The translations under genes and the position numbers were made by a program. The notes under the pieces are model-generated. The model saw nothing but the letters and a program-made list of their open reading frames with translations, did not search any database and had not been told where the DNA came from. Below, piece after piece: positions 34,572 to 47,394 of a stretch of 64,000 bases of DNA. The stretch lies in assembly GCF_003590095.1 (NCBI RefSeq), contig NC_039481.1, positions 7,192,001 to 7,256,000 on the forward strand, in the 5' to 3' direction. This DNA comes from Trichoplusia ni (Eukaryota > Arthropoda > Insecta > Lepidoptera > Noctuidae). How positions within the stretch are numbered: the first letter of the stretch is position 1; every line of letters starts with the position of its first letter.

Positions 34572-35200
34572 GCAGGCTTCAGTGCCGGGTCTGCTTATCA
34601 GATATCTCATATATTATTATAATAATATTTTAAAGTCAGCAGAAGGATTATTTCACAGACATAATAAACATAGTCCCGAGAGTGGGCGAACTTGCTTCTT
34701 TCTGTCTTCTTGAACATGAAAAAAATATGCCAATGACATTGACACTTTTGAGAAGTTTTACAAGACTTCCGGTTAAACGGATCAGCCCAGATATTTTTGC
34801 TACTTTCGTATTCTCACCATGTATAGAATGATAACTTTTACAAATTAGCTAGCATTTCAAGTCTGAAGTAAAAAGTTTGGCAAAAGCAGATTCAACCAAG
34901 AAATTCTATTATTTTGACAAGCAATTATCTAATATTGAGTTGTGCCGATTACTTTACAGACATCGTTTTTACGTACACCATGGTCTGGGCTGCAAAGATG
35001 TATGTAGAGCCTGGTCACAATCAAGGGTTTATTTTGTGGATTAGTACAGTGTAATAGTACCCCACAGTGACATAGTCGGTGCTGATCACCATTCATCAAC
35101 TCTTAATGAATGGTGGGCTTATAACGCACATTGATGAAATTTTGAAAACCTTAGTCTGGAGACACGCTTCCGGTTGGGTATCTACCAGAAGTAATATAAC
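34572..35200 (+). pseudogene. Highly eroded esterase relic
   Basis: Traces in order: GFSAGSAY (nucleophile elbow) at about 34577, KSAEGLFHR and PESG at 34635-34690, the FSPC-like block at 34810, DYFTDIVFTYTMVWAAKMYV and EPGHNQG at 34950-35025, GADHH (His region) near 35085, MNGGLITHIDE at 35115 and the exon 3 trace LETRFRLG, IYQK at 35155-35195. Frameshifts and stops are pervasive, and exon 2 and exon 3 traces are nearly contiguous, so a deletion removed the intervening intron. It resembles esterase G in this region. Confidence 0.75.
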
Positions 35201-35731
35201 CTCGTAACGAATCGTAATAGGTAGCTCTTTTACACGTATTAAAGTAGTGTAATTGGTTTTTAGCGTTAAATTCAAACAAATAAATCGACCTGACCTTTAT
35301 ATCATCAGATGTATTTCAATAGTCAGGCAATCGGAAAGTGAAAAGCTGGTTGTTCTGATTGGGTAGGAATCTATCGATAACGGTCCGTATGAGACAAATG
35401 AGAAAACAAATGGAACTTTTATAAATCCAAAGGCTCACCAGCTCCTCAGTACCTATATATTATAAAAATGAGACCTTGGCTCCATCATTATATAAGCACT
35501 TAAAACAATAACTCAGTGTAGTGTAAATTTCATCGTCATCGTGATTCAAACATTCAGGTTAGCAAATAGATTATTTTAAATTATTTAATAATCAATATTA
35601 TTATCTCACACTTAAGCTATCGCACTGTCAAAATCAGTTGATTATAATAACAATTTACCAGTAGGTTATGTAAAGTCTGATAAGATAATACACATTTATT
35701 GCTGTACCTATCATTTGTAAGACAAGAAGTT
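35201..35731. other. Intergenic upstream of esterase G
   Basis: AT-rich; nothing recognised before the promoter. Confidence 0.5.
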
Positions 35732-35778
35732 TATATAAGTGTTCAAATTATGATTCGAGTTAGTCGAGAGCCGTAATC
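35732..35778 (+). promoter_or_regulatory. Predicted core promoter, esterase G
   Basis: TATATAAG at 35732 lies 30 nt upstream of the A in TTAGTCG (A at 35762). The predicted leader is about 17 nt to the ATG at 35779. Confidence 0.45.
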
Positions 35779-38700
35779 ATGAAGTTGTGGACGTGTGTGT
35801 TGCTGCTGTGCGCGGCGGCTGTGTGCGTCACATGTGAGCAGCCGCCGAGTGACGAGGACTGGCTGGAGCTGGACACCCCGCAGGGACCGGTGCGCGGCCG
35901 CAGGGATCCCAACTCGGATATATATGCGTTTTATAACATACCCTACGTAACACAACCTTTGAACGAAGACAAATACAAGGTAGTTATGAGAACTATACAC
36001 CTTAATTATTATTATTATTATTATTTTTCTCTAGCCCACTGTGTCCCACTGCTGGGCAAAGGCCTCCCCCAAATCCTTAATTATTATAGCATTTTAATAT
36101 AATGTATTAATTTATCAATTTTTAATTTATCAAGATTAAGACACTAATCCAAAAATAAATGGTAGATAACAAGCCAAATTATGTCATTTACGTAACGTTT
36201 TTGGCGTTGATATAGGTATGTGTTCACAATTGGGTAATTGTACGTGCGGCGGGGCCCGCTCTATAATTTTAGTTATTAGACCACCAAGGTCATATCCTGT
36301 ATCCACCTGACTAATAGTCATCCTTGTTCTGTAAATTGTCTGTTGTTTGTTTGTCGATGATAACTTTAATTATAAGCTTATTATTAATGTTATTATCTTC
36401 AAACATATAATGTGTAAACATCAGAATGACAAACAAGTTTTTCAAATTCAAGGTCATATTATATTTCTTATAAATAACACCTTCATAGAAACAACACGTT
36501 TTTTGTAGGAAATCTTTTACCATGTTCGTATTGCTTCAGGCGTAGCGCCATTAGCCTTTTTATGACCTAATATTTAGACAATATAACTAACTATAAGATT
36601 GGAGGATCTCTGATCATCTTATACTCAACATCAATTCTGTGTTTAACGAATTAAAATGATAAATAAGAATTAAGGTGGATAATTCCCTACCATAAAAACC
36701 AGTAAAAACAGACAAGAATTTTCGTTATCTATTCCTGATAACCTAGAATTATAATTATCAGAGTTGTATCAATAATTTATAAGTACATGAAGTGTTTATG
36801 TATAATAATGCCATTGAAAAATTACCCACAATGACTTCGCACGGTCTAAAGGGCATGCCCTCCTTGAAACAGACCAAAACTATACTAGTTTTATAACTAT
36901 AATAAAACAATTGTTTTTCCTGTTCGCACAAGGCATTGCGACGATATTTGTTGTCTCACGTGGAGATAGTGCTTTATGTAGATTTAATTAAATAAATTAA
37001 CAGATAATATTTTGTTTGTTGTTTTACTAAAACAACAATATTGATTAAACTCCATATCGGATTTGGTCATATTAACATGTTTTTTCTTTACACCCATGAT
37101 GTGTTTACCAATAACAACAAAAACATACAACCGACTTAAAATAACTACTTCCTTTAACTTTAACTACTTAGACTTCGTTTGACATCTTTTGTCAAAATGA
37201 CAGCTATTTTACGTTAAATTAAAAAATAATCAATAAAATCGGTTGATCCAGGTAACAAACATGAAAAAAATACAGAAGAATTGAGTTTGAATTGATTTGA
37301 ATCGTTCCTTTTGAAGTCGGTTGACTAAATACTTCATAAATTGTGGCATTTAAATGATCGCTGACAAAAAACCGTTTTTGAAAGACGTTTTTATGAAAAA
37401 GAAACTAAAACTAACTTTTTCTTTTTAAAGACATAATGTTTACAACAAACTGTTTTACTTTCAGCCGGCTTTGCCTGCACCAGTTTGGACAAAACCTTTT
37501 GACGCCGTCAACAAGCATGTCATATGCCCGCAGCCGACTTTCCACATAGACCTTATGCCGAAACACATGGTGATGCAAGAAGATTGTCTCATCGCTAACG
37601 TTTTTGTACCAGATACAAGAAAAAAGAACCTATCAGTGCTTGTATATGTTCACGGTGGAGCATTTGTGATGGGATATGGTGAAATGTTCTCAGGAAAGCG
37701 CTTAATAGAAAAGAAAGATGTTGTATTGGTCACTTTTAATTATCGACTGGGAATACACGGATTCCTTTGCCTAGGTACTGATGATGTACCTGGCAATGTG
37801 GGTATGAAGGACCAGGTTGCCTTGCTCCGCTGGGTGCAAAAGAATATCGCCAGCTACGGGGGAAACCCGAATGATGTCACTATTGCAGGATACAGTGCTG
37901 GGTCTGCATCAGTAGATCTCCTAATGCTCTCTAAATCAGCAGAAGGATTGTTCCACAGAGTCATACCAGAAAGTGGTGGAAATCTTGCCGCTTTTTCAAT
38001 CCAGAGAGATCCTCTTGAAATTGCCAAAGATTATGCAAAGAGATATAACTTTACCGAAGTTGATGATATTTACGCTTTGGAAAAGTTCTACAAGACTGCC
38101 CCGATTGAATGGATAACTGAAGATACATTTTTTGATAGACATGATTCTACTTTCCTCTTCTCGCCATGTGTAGAGCGTAAGACCACAGATGAAGCATTCC
38201 TCACTGAGTCTCCTTTAAGTATTCTGCAGAAAGGTACTTACAAGAAATTGCCACTCTTGTATGGTTTCGCGGAAAAGGAAGGAATGCTGCGACTATGGTC
38301 TTTTGAATATTGGAAACACATGATGAATGAAAATTTCTCTGACTTCTTGCCAGCTGACTTGCATTTCAAATCTAAAGATGAAAGAGAAGCAGTAGCAGAT
38401 AAAGTTAAGAAATTCTATTTCGGTGACAAACCGGTTGGCGATGATCAAATATTGAATTTCATTGATATGTTTTCGGATATTATATTTGATTACCCTATGC
38501 TCCGTGCTGTTAAATTACATGTTCAAGCCGGTCACAATCAAGTATATTTGTATGAATATTCCTTTGTGGACGAGGATACCCCTCTTATACCCTATACTAA
38601 CATACGGGGCGCAAACCACTGTGCTCAAACAGGAGCTATTATGGACGGATTAAACATGACGCACTTAGATGAAAGTTCGATAACTCCAGCCATGAAGAAC

Positions 38701-39089
38701 ATGAAAAAGATCATGCGAGGAATTTGGCACAACTTCGTTAAAACTGGGTACGTACGGCCTAAAGGGAAATTTAGATTATTTTTACACATGTCATGTATAT
38801 TGAGTAATATTTAACTCCTTGATAGCATGCAAGATGTATTATGTTATTCAGTAGAGCATTATAAATTTATATTTACAGTAAGCCGGTGCCGGAAGGTTCA
38901 TCACTACCCGCATGGCCAGCAACAGGGGTCGACTGTTCGCCATACATGTCTCTGGGAGAGAAGATAGAACTGCGTAACGAGCCGCTGCTGGAGAGTCGCT
39001 TCCGCTTCTGGGATGACATCTATCAGAAGTACTACCTGGAGCCCATACCTCCACCAGCACCCGGTGATCAATCACACCAAGAATTATAA
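35779..39089 (+). CDS. Carboxylesterase G (564 aa) with an enlarged first intron
   Basis: Exons are 35779-35979, 37465-38747 and 38879-39089. Intron 1 is 1485 bp, about five times the sibling size, and holds repeat insertions; intron 2 is 131 bp with a GTACGT donor. The signal peptide MKLWTCVLLLCAAAVCVTC is identical to that of several paralogs. Catalytic residues: HGGA at 130-133, Ser211 in GYSAG, Glu339 in EKEG, His452 in GANHCAQ (Asp before the His replaced by Asn). EDCL is present. The C-terminus SHQEL fits the ER-retention consensus. A polyA signal lies at 39125-39130. It is the last + strand gene, tail-to-tail with esterase H. Confidence 0.95.
36003..36090 (-). mobile_element. Non-LTR retrotransposon 3' fragment with ATT microsatellite, in intron 1 of esterase G
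   Basis: A TTA-type triplet run (36006-36026) abuts CCCACTGTGTCCCACTGCTG GGCAAAGGCC, which on the - strand encodes the common lepidopteran LINE ending FAQQWDTVG. It is a 3' fragment only. Confidence 0.65.
37129..37322. mobile_element. Small inverted-repeat-bounded element in intron 1 of esterase G
   Basis: Bounded by AACCGACTT on the left and AAGTCGGTT on the right. The same ACCGACTTCAAAA-type motif opens the repeats at 806, 10632 and 61793. It is non-coding, and the family is unknown. Confidence 0.4.
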
Positions 39090-39429
39090 TTATATAAGTA
39101 AACTGTAAATATATCCTACATAAAAATAAACTAAAACTAATTTAGTTAATTTAGTTTCTGCAAGAGTGCTCTTTGTTTAATTAACTAGGGTCAAATAAGT
39201 CAACGTACCTACTTCGAAACAATGAGACGAGTCTTGCCACTACAGACACGAGTATTATTGCTATCATAAGACAAAAAGAGCTATTTTAATTTAAAGCTTA
39301 TTGTGTTTATTTGTGGTTAATCTCATTTTTATGCTACAATATTCCTTGACTTTGAATATTGTTATGTATGTTTTTATTCGAATTTGTCGTTCTTATTTTA
39401 ATCCAATTAATAAAAAAATAAAAGAAATC

Positions 39430-39595
39430 AATTATTTGCGTTGCGGCAAACCTAGTGTAAGACATCCTCAGGCACAGAATGATCTGCGCAAGATGGCTGG
39501 CAGGAGCTGGATGCGCGCAGCCGAAGATAGATCTCGATGGCGTGCAATTGGAGAGACTTATGTCCAGCGGTGGACGAATATGGTTTGATGATAAT
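39430..39595 (+). mobile_element. Non-LTR retrotransposon ORF2 C-terminal fragment
   Basis: The frame reads KMAGRSWMRAAEDRSRWRAI, then GETYVQRWTNMV and a stop, the standard end of lepidopteran RTE/LINE ORF2 proteins. The tail is GATGATAATGATGA. Confidence 0.7.
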
Positions 39596-40579
39596 GATGA
39601 AGTAAGATCAATTACGAACCATAATATTTTTGGAGTCTTTAGGGATTGAAAACTAGCTCTAGTCAAATATGCGTGGTATGGAGTGAACTGTGGTCTATTG
39701 TAAACAGTATGATAATAAACGGTCCTATGCGAGTTCTTGGGTTGAAGTCAATATTTGTGATTCTTCAGCCATTTTTTTATTTGCTATATCCTATACAATA
39801 ATCTATCTAAACAATAGTTTTAGTTACTACATTAAACTATCTACTATTTGAGATTAAAGATACCACAAAGACAAAAAGCTGTTTACAAGTATAAGAATAA
39901 TTATATGTTTAAAGAACAGAGAACATTTTTTTTTGCACGACTTCCGCTGAAATGAATTTATTCATTGTGTCGGATTTCACTATAAATCAATTTGTTTATA
40001 ACAAAATTTTAGTACAGTATTGGACATTTGCAAGTCATATGCACTTCACACAATTAATGCTAGTGCAGTCAAACACGTTGTTGTTATTATTAGGTCTCAC
40101 ACCATCCAAAAGGGATTAATATAATTTATCCAAATATGGCATATACTCAGGAAGTAAATCTCATTTAAACGGTAAACGACTGATAGTCAGAATCTTGCAG
40201 AACATCTAAATAAAAGATTTACTCGGCGACATCTGGCGGGGAATGCCTCACTTGATAATAATATTACAATATTAATTCATGCGTCGTGAGAGAGATGGCG
40301 TTACAACCACTTCGTACTTAAAAATCGCTATGAAGCTAGAATGATACGAGTAAATATTGTATTAAATATATATTTTCTTCGTATTTAATGGAAGAAAAAA
40401 ACTTACTCATAAATTAGGTATTCATTTATTAGAATAGTCGTAAGCCGTAATAAACAAAAACAATGTAACACTGTTACACTTGTACCATTAAAAAAATACA
40501 CCTTCATTCACTGTTCAAGTACTCAATGCAATGTATTCAAGAATGTTGAGCTTGAATGAAGAGGTTTTGATGCTATCTG

Positions 40580-40705
40580 ATCTATCGGTAGCATTAAAAC
40601 TTAAATACTGGGAGGGTAAGGTACAGTAGCAAACACATAAATGTGAGTAAAGACCAGTATCGTACCAAGTGGACAACCCTGTGGTACACCATAACATTTT
40701 AGCTT
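40580..40705 (-). mobile_element. Reverse transcriptase relic downstream of esterase H
   Basis: The - strand reads GVPQGCPLGTILVFTHIYVF, the degraded GVPQGSVLGP..F.IYIND motif of Jockey/CR1-type RT. A homologous relic lies at about 53710-53780 downstream of esterase J. Confidence 0.65.
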
Positions 40706-40923
40706 GAAATATATCAAAATATATTATGTTATAATAAACAAATATTGTAAATCACATATACCTATCTTTATTTATCAAGAATGTCATTGTGTCATCACCG
40801 TATGATTGCAAAATAAATAATACGCAACCTTCGACGGTAAAAACGATCTCCACAGAATCTGATATAACCAACTTAGAAGATTTTATTAATTTCTACATTA
40901 TTTACTATAGTAATTATTTATTT

Positions 40924-43001
40924 TTACAATTCATGGCGTGACTGTGCACTGGTAGCTGGTGGAGGTATGGGCTCCCGGTAGTACTTCTGATAGATGTCCT
41001 CCCAGAAGCGGTAGCGTGTCTCTAGCAACGGTTCGTGACGCAGTTCCGACTCCTGTGCTAGAGACATGTACGGTGCCCTGTTCGCGCCTGCTGCTGGCCA
41101 CGCGGGCAGCGACGACCCTTCTGGCACCGGTTTACTAAAAGGGATAGATATTTTTTTTAACTTGGCCATGACTCATCAACACTTACTTAATTTTTGAAGA
41201 GGTTTTATCATTGTCTATGGAGTATGCAAAACAAAACTTATTGAAAAGTTCAAAAGATTTTGGCCTCAATAGCAGCGGTTTTGCCAGCACTCATTTTTAA
41301 AGTTTATAAAATAAATAACTTAGTATTGTGAAAGACAACTTACCCAGTTTTAATAAAATTGTACCATAACTGCCGAACGGTTTTCTTCATGATCTGGAAA
41401 CCAATATTCGTAATATCTTTGTTTTGATTATATATATTTAGGCCATCCATAACAGCGTATGTTTGAGCAACGTGGTCCGCACCCCGAACGTTTGTGTGAG
41501 GTACTGTGGGAGTGGTCTCATCCACGTAAGAATACTCATATAAATATACTTGATTGTTGCCAGCCTCTACATACAGTTCTGCTGCCCAAAGCATGGGTAT
41601 AGTAAATAAGACGTCCGAAAAATAATCAACGTAACTAAGTATGTTATCATTTCCAACTGGCTTGTTGCCAAAATAGAATTTCTTAATTTTATCTGCTACT
41701 TCTTGTCTTTCCTCTTCAGACTTAAACTTTAAGTCAGATGGCAAAAAATCAGAGAATTTTTCATTCATTTTATGTTTCCAGTCTTCAAAGAAATGTATGC
41801 GTACTAGACCTTCCATGTCATCAAAACCATACAAAACGGGCAACTTCCTATAACTACCTTTTTGCAATATGCTTAAAGGAGATTCAGTGAGGAACGCATC
41901 TTTTGTCGTCTCACGCTCTATACATGGTGAAAATACAAAAGTAGAATCATATCGATCGTTTAAAGAATCTGAATGTAATAATTCATAAGGAGCTGTCTTG
42001 TAAAACTTTTCTAAAGCGTTAATATCATCAACGTTTGTGAAATTCAGTTGTTTGGCATAAGTTTTCGCGATTTCCAAAGGATCTCTCTGAATAGAAAATC
42101 CCGCAAGATTTCCTCCACTCTCAGGTATAACTCGGTGAAACAATCCTTCTGCTGATTTAGAGAGCATTAAGAGATCTACTGCTGCAGACCCAGCGCTGTA
42201 TCCTGCAATAGTGACGTCATCAGGGTTCCCGCCGTAGCTTGCGATGTTCTTTTGTACCCACCGAAGCAAGGCAACCTGGTCCTTCATACCGACATTACCC
42301 GGTACGTCTTCAGTGCCGAGGCACAGGAATCCTTGCACTCCCAGGCGGTAGTTGAAGGTGACAAGGACGATGTCTTTCGTTTCCAGAAATTGTTTAAATT
42401 TCATGAGGTTTCCATAACCTATTACAAAACCGCCTCCGTGCACGTATACAAGAACTGAGAGGTTCTTCTTCCTCGTGTCAGGCACGTACACATTTGCTAT
42501 CAGACAATCATCTTGTTCTACCAAACCAGGAGGCATTAAATTTAAGGGCATTATCGTTTGTCGACATATGACGTGTTTGTCCACGGCGTCAAATGGTTTG
42601 TCCCAAACAGGAGCCGGAAGGGGAGGCTTAAACAAAAACACGAAATCAATAAAGCATAAGTGATATATCTACCAATTGATATTTAAATTGACAAAAAGTG
42701 TCATGACAACTGTAATATTTGCCATTTAAACTAAGCGCAGCCATTTGGTGGCGACTAGAAATATGACTTTACAAATATCTACGAAAGAGCAATAAACCTT
42801 GTATTTGTTTTCGCCGACTGGAGTTGTTGCGTATGGTATGTTATAGAAGGAGTAGAGATGGTCTGCATCGGGATCCCTGCGCCCGCGCACCGGTCCCTGC
42901 GGGGTGTCCAGCTCCAGCCAGTCCTCGTCACTCGGCGGCTGCTCACATGTGACGCACACAGCCGCCGCGCACAGGAGTAGCACAGACAATGATAACTTCA
43001 T
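40924..43001 (-). CDS. Carboxylesterase H (565 aa)
   Basis: Exons on the - strand are 43001-42798 (68 codons), 42626-41344 and 41134-40924; introns are 171 and 209 bp, GT-AG. The signal peptide is MKLSLSVLLLCAAAVCVTC. Catalytic residues: HGGG at 131-134, Ser212 in GYSAG, Glu340 in DMEG, His453 in GADHVAQ. The type-B signature is DDCL, and the Cys partner region reads CRQ rather than CPQ. Exon 3 shows MSLAQESELRHEPLLETRYR. It ends SAQSRHEL, an xHEL-type tail shared with I, J and the + strand pseudogene; ER retention is plausible by analogy with HIEL/HTEL-type carboxylesterases. An AATAAA-type signal follows the stop on the - strand near 40887. It forms a subgroup with I and J. Confidence 0.95.
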
Positions 43002-43096
43002 ATCTGCGGCTCTTAGGTTTTATTCAAATAGTAAACTGTTACACTGAAAGTAGATACTGAAATAATACCGGCATATGGAAGATCTACATTTATATA
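43002..43096 (-). promoter_or_regulatory. Predicted core promoter, esterase H
   Basis: On the - strand TATATAAATG starts at 43096; the T of TATAAA (43094) is 31 nt upstream of the A in ATTATTTCAGT (43063). The leader is about 62 nt. The block is conserved upstream of I and J. Confidence 0.65.
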
Positions 43097-45014
43097 TGCG
43101 TATTGTAGATTGTCGAAATCATGATGAGTTGCAAAAATCTCACAATCAGTTTTAAATTTACCTAAACTATTTCTAGGGGCTGTTTCACCGAAAAATAATA
43201 AATGAACTCGATCAATTGAAAATAATCATGTAGCTTAGGTTTAGCAGCGTTTGCTTCCTATTAACTTATGCTTATTTAACTTCGACAAAAAATTACTGAA
43301 CTCGGTTTAAACCAAAACGGAATCTTCGACACTAGAAATACTTAATTCAAATCAATCTTCAAAGGGTCGTCGATTAACTTTTTTGTTGGTCATAGTGTTA
43401 TTTGTGTACCTACCTCTACCGACTCCAAGGCTGATCTACAATAGTTCCTTACCGGAATGAACGTTAAAGACAATTCATGGGCCTAAAAAAAATGCTACTA
43501 AATTACTTTTGGTAGGTACATCATATACTTATCAAACAAAAGGAATGGAAAAAGGGATAAATGCTTAACATGGAAATCAACCTGCCGCAAGTTGTAGTAA
43601 AAACGTCAAACAGATAAAAAAACATCATAATTTTTGACAAAAAAGCGACTCTCGAAAAAAAATATTGATATACCAAACATTGGTTGAACAAGTTCAAAAG
43701 TTAAACCATATATTGATCTTTAACTTTGCGGCCACCAACACGGCCTGTTGAGTTTCGACTTGTTAAGACATGTTAGACAGTTTTTATTATCACTCATTTT
43801 AATACGACATGAGTTCATGTCGTAATGTTCTAATCCAATAATGACAAGATATGATATTGGACACCATACAGACTGTTATCTCATGGATAAAATCAAATTA
43901 ATTGTAACGGGCGGCTGATAACTATTATATCTATAGATACTAATACTATTAAGAGTTCGTTTGGTTTAGCAAGTACTATATCCGAGAATCTTGAAACTTT
44001 CAGCCATAAAATAGACCTAAAGGCAAATTAAACTCTGACAGTTAGCTTGAAGGAAAGTTTGCTGTTTATTTAAATAGTTATCTACATATTGACAGGAGCT
44101 ATGTAACATCACGTTAGGTACTATAGAGGCGCACGCGCACCGCTAAGAGTTGAAGGAAATCTCGTACTCATACTTTCAGTCAAGCGGTGTAGTATCTCAA
44201 TCGCTTAAAGTAGCAGAAAATAACGAATAAAACAGTCAGGCTTTGATAGTTTCTTAACGTGGTAAAGCTGTTTCGAAACATCCACCTCTGTGCACTACTG
44301 ATGCCCCAGTGGTAGAACCTCTTCGTTTATTGAGATGATTGCGAGCTGAAGTTATAACAAGATATTCTCATTCGAATAATTTCATATTAATTTAGTAGTA
44401 CTAGAGAGTGAGCTGACCCGATTTTGGAAATGTGGACCTTCTAATCGCCGTTACAAAGTTGAAAAGTCTAAAGTTTCTAAGTACGCTTTTATTTTGAAAC
44501 AAAATTGTTGACGCTTTGATTGACAATTTCAGCCATATTAGTTTTGTATTACAATTTACATGGAAGATCGTGGAATGCGATTAATGTTTTCAAAAACTAT
44601 ACAGTGGCCTGGTGCGTATTAAGATACTTATAAGATAGATATTTTCGGACTTTCCTTTTTAATTAACTAGCTGTTGCAAGCGACGACATTCTTTGATTTT
44701 AAAGAAGTCAAGAACTAATGAAGTTTGATAATGATTAACGCAACCTTAGGTTTCCTTTTCTTAGGTCGGTTTTGAGTCTCTCTGACCGACCGAGGATTCC
44801 TTACACCCGTAACAAAATGCGTAATAATATTTAACCCATGTGTTGCGGCAAATAGCTTGGGTACCTACCTACTTTGAGTAAAAAATACATAAACAATATT
44901 TTTAGTACTTTTAAATTTTCATCATATTATTGTTTGGCTACGGTATCGGTAATATTTAATTTACAGATATAACTTTCCTAAGATTTATACTTATACTCGT
45001 TTATTATAATATTT

Positions 45015-45446
45015 TCTATACTAATATTATACAGAGGAAAGATTTGTTTGTTTGTTTGTCACGAATAGGCTTCGAAACTACTGGATCGATTAGAAGATCA
45101 TTTCACTGCTAAGAAGCTACATTATCCCCGCTGAACATAATATAATAAATTTAAAAAAAATAGGGCTCTGTAAAAAAATTGCGATATTGTAACCAAAGGT
45201 GCAAAATCAGAAACCTATTTCTGCGTACGCTGCAAAAATATTGTCAATAGAACAAAATGATGTACTACGGGTTTGTAAATTAAAAAAATTAAAAGTCCGC
45301 AAGGGTACCTGTCGAACTAGTATAGTTTAGTCACAATAACATCTTTTATGTTCAAAATCTAATTACATGGCCGTTACAAACAAAACTTAAAAAGATCCTA
45401 ACTTATATCTTCTTAGCAAGCGGACGAAGTCGCGGGCAACCGCTAG
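45015..45446 (+). mobile_element. Helitron-like element, longer variant
   Basis: It starts TCTATACTAATATTATACAG and ends with the hairpin GCGGACGAAGTCGCGGGCAA then CCGCTAG followed by T. The interior differs from the 28-kb copies but the termini match. 432 bp, non-coding. Confidence 0.65.
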
Positions 45447-46814
45447 TCTTCAATAATCATTTCATCAAAATTGTGAAATCACGACTTATCCGCCATGCCT
45501 TTAGACATACTTCTAAATGGTCATTCTAAAATTTTGCAGGTATAGTCAGGTAACACTAATCTAGTCTACATATAAAATATCGATTACAACCGATGTTATC
45601 TATATACGTTTTGTTTCTACTTTTTGGTGATAATGTCACAATCAAATATATTTTTGGCTCAGTGAGTCATAATCACGCTTCATAATTTACATCTTGATGT
45701 TACTACATGACGCAATGTTTTGTTTTATTCGGTTTGTTATTTGACGACAGTTTATTGTTTATATAAAGAAATAGATGTAACGGAATGATCATGACCCTCT
45801 TTTACGAAATGATTTGAACAGTCAAAAATGCAAACTGGAGAATCGGGTGTAGTGACGCAATTTGGGGCAATCCTATGTCAAGTTATGGACCGCGAAAGCC
45901 AACAGGCGCAAATGAAAACGTGCAAAGATTTTCCTCCTTAACTTCAGAGCAAAAATGAGAGTAATAATTAACATTTTTTAACGCAAGTCAGGAAATAAGA
46001 CCCGTAAAACATAATTCACCAGACAATATTACCACATAACATTATAAATTGAAGCCGCTCCCTCTGTCTGTCTATTCCTATATGAATATGCTTCAATCAT
46101 TTAAAATACGCAACCGATTTTGATGCAGATATTTTTATCAGGGATTGGAAAGGTTAGCGTTAGCTCTTTATGTATAACTGGCAATTCAGCCCTGTTTCAC
46201 ACGGCTGCAAGGACATACACAACTGAATTTCTATAAGTCCATCTATTTTTTGCTAAAAATAATTCATAATATCTGCATTTTATGTATTTCAATTTAATAT
46301 TTAAATTTTCTGATGTAATACATATTTGGTTTTATCGTGACCCCCCCAGATCATATCAGAAAAATAAAATTAAGTCCTCTAAAAAACGCAACCCCAAATG
46401 TAACATTTCAATGGACTAGAAGGTTTACTTCCAAAACATATAAACGGAAAATTTCTAAAGCATTGCTAATGTAACTCCTACCTATGAAGAGTTATGAGTA
46501 TGAGTGGAGCCCCCCTATCAAACAATATTTTCTAAGGCCATACTTACGTTTCTCATTCATCATTTAAGGCTGATTGGTTAAAATCAGGTGTTTCAAACCT
46601 TCACTTGCATTGAAAAGTGATCATGATGCTGCCAACTTATCAACACTTTCCCTCATACCTTTGAAAGTTCGATGATGAGGAAGATCTGAGGGAAAGTGTG
46701 AGGAAAAGTAGCTGGATTGCGAATAGTTAGATGCTCCAGACCTTCGTTGTTGTTATTCGAAGATCTAAACGCTTAACGTGTGGGTTAGTTCCGCCGGCCT
46801 ATCGCGGCCTAGGA

Positions 46815-46870
46815 TTACGATTTACGGAAGTCCTTTGCCCAGCAATGGGACACAGTAAGCTAGATAAAAA
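46815..46870 (+). mobile_element. LINE ORF2 extreme C-terminal trace
   Basis: One frame reads KSFAQQWDTVS and a stop, the same LINE ending as at 36030-36090 (inverse) and 58640. Fragment only. Confidence 0.5.
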
Positions 46871-47394
46871 GGAAAAATGATAAGTTGGGCTAGGTAGGTG
46901 GCTAGGTTTCTAAACTTTACATATCCTCAAATAATTTTAGCTGATATGATAGCAAGGAGTTGAGGATCCCGTTGCTTAGCCACAACTACACAAGTTGATC
47001 GACCGATCGATTAGGCAACGGCGATAATGATGCTTGCAAAGACTAACATCTTTCTGTAGTTTTTCGTTGAGGATGAAAAAAGGAAGACAAGAAAAAGTGT
47101 TACTTATTTGAAATCCTTGGGAATTCTTTTTTCGCGTTTATTTGATGTACAAAATAAAGCAATTTTCAATATTTATTTACACATTCAATAAATATTACAG
47201 ATATAATGATATAGATACCAAAAGATGAGTTTATTGACGTCAATCAGTACAAAGATCTCCACAGGCATTCATTTTATCTGTTAAATTTCTTAAAAATAAT
47301 ATGGTAAACAGTCTTCGAGTGGCTTTTTATACAAACAAATGACACACATGAAGATAAACACATGTGAAACCCTAATCAGTATATTTATTATGTT

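Larger units (their letters stand above)
39090..40923. other. Intergenic between tail-to-tail esterases G and H
   Basis: The strand switch of the array. It contains a + strand LINE tail (39430-39590), a - strand RT relic (about 40580-40700) and a shared motif pair GCGACATCT ... GAGATGGCGTTA (40229-40312), also present at 51609-51710. No gene is present. Confidence 0.5.
43097..47394. other. Long intergenic between esterases H and I, repeats only
   Basis: 43100-43950 is homologous to the region upstream of esterase I (49580-50240), e.g. GACTTGTTAAGACATGTT and ATTGGACACCATAC in both. 44668-44760 has a lone CTAGCTGTTG fragment of a Helitron-like end, 45015-45446 a Helitron-like element, 46643-46699 a 13-bp hairpin pair and 46815-46865 a LINE tail. 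No gene is seen. Confidence 0.5.
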
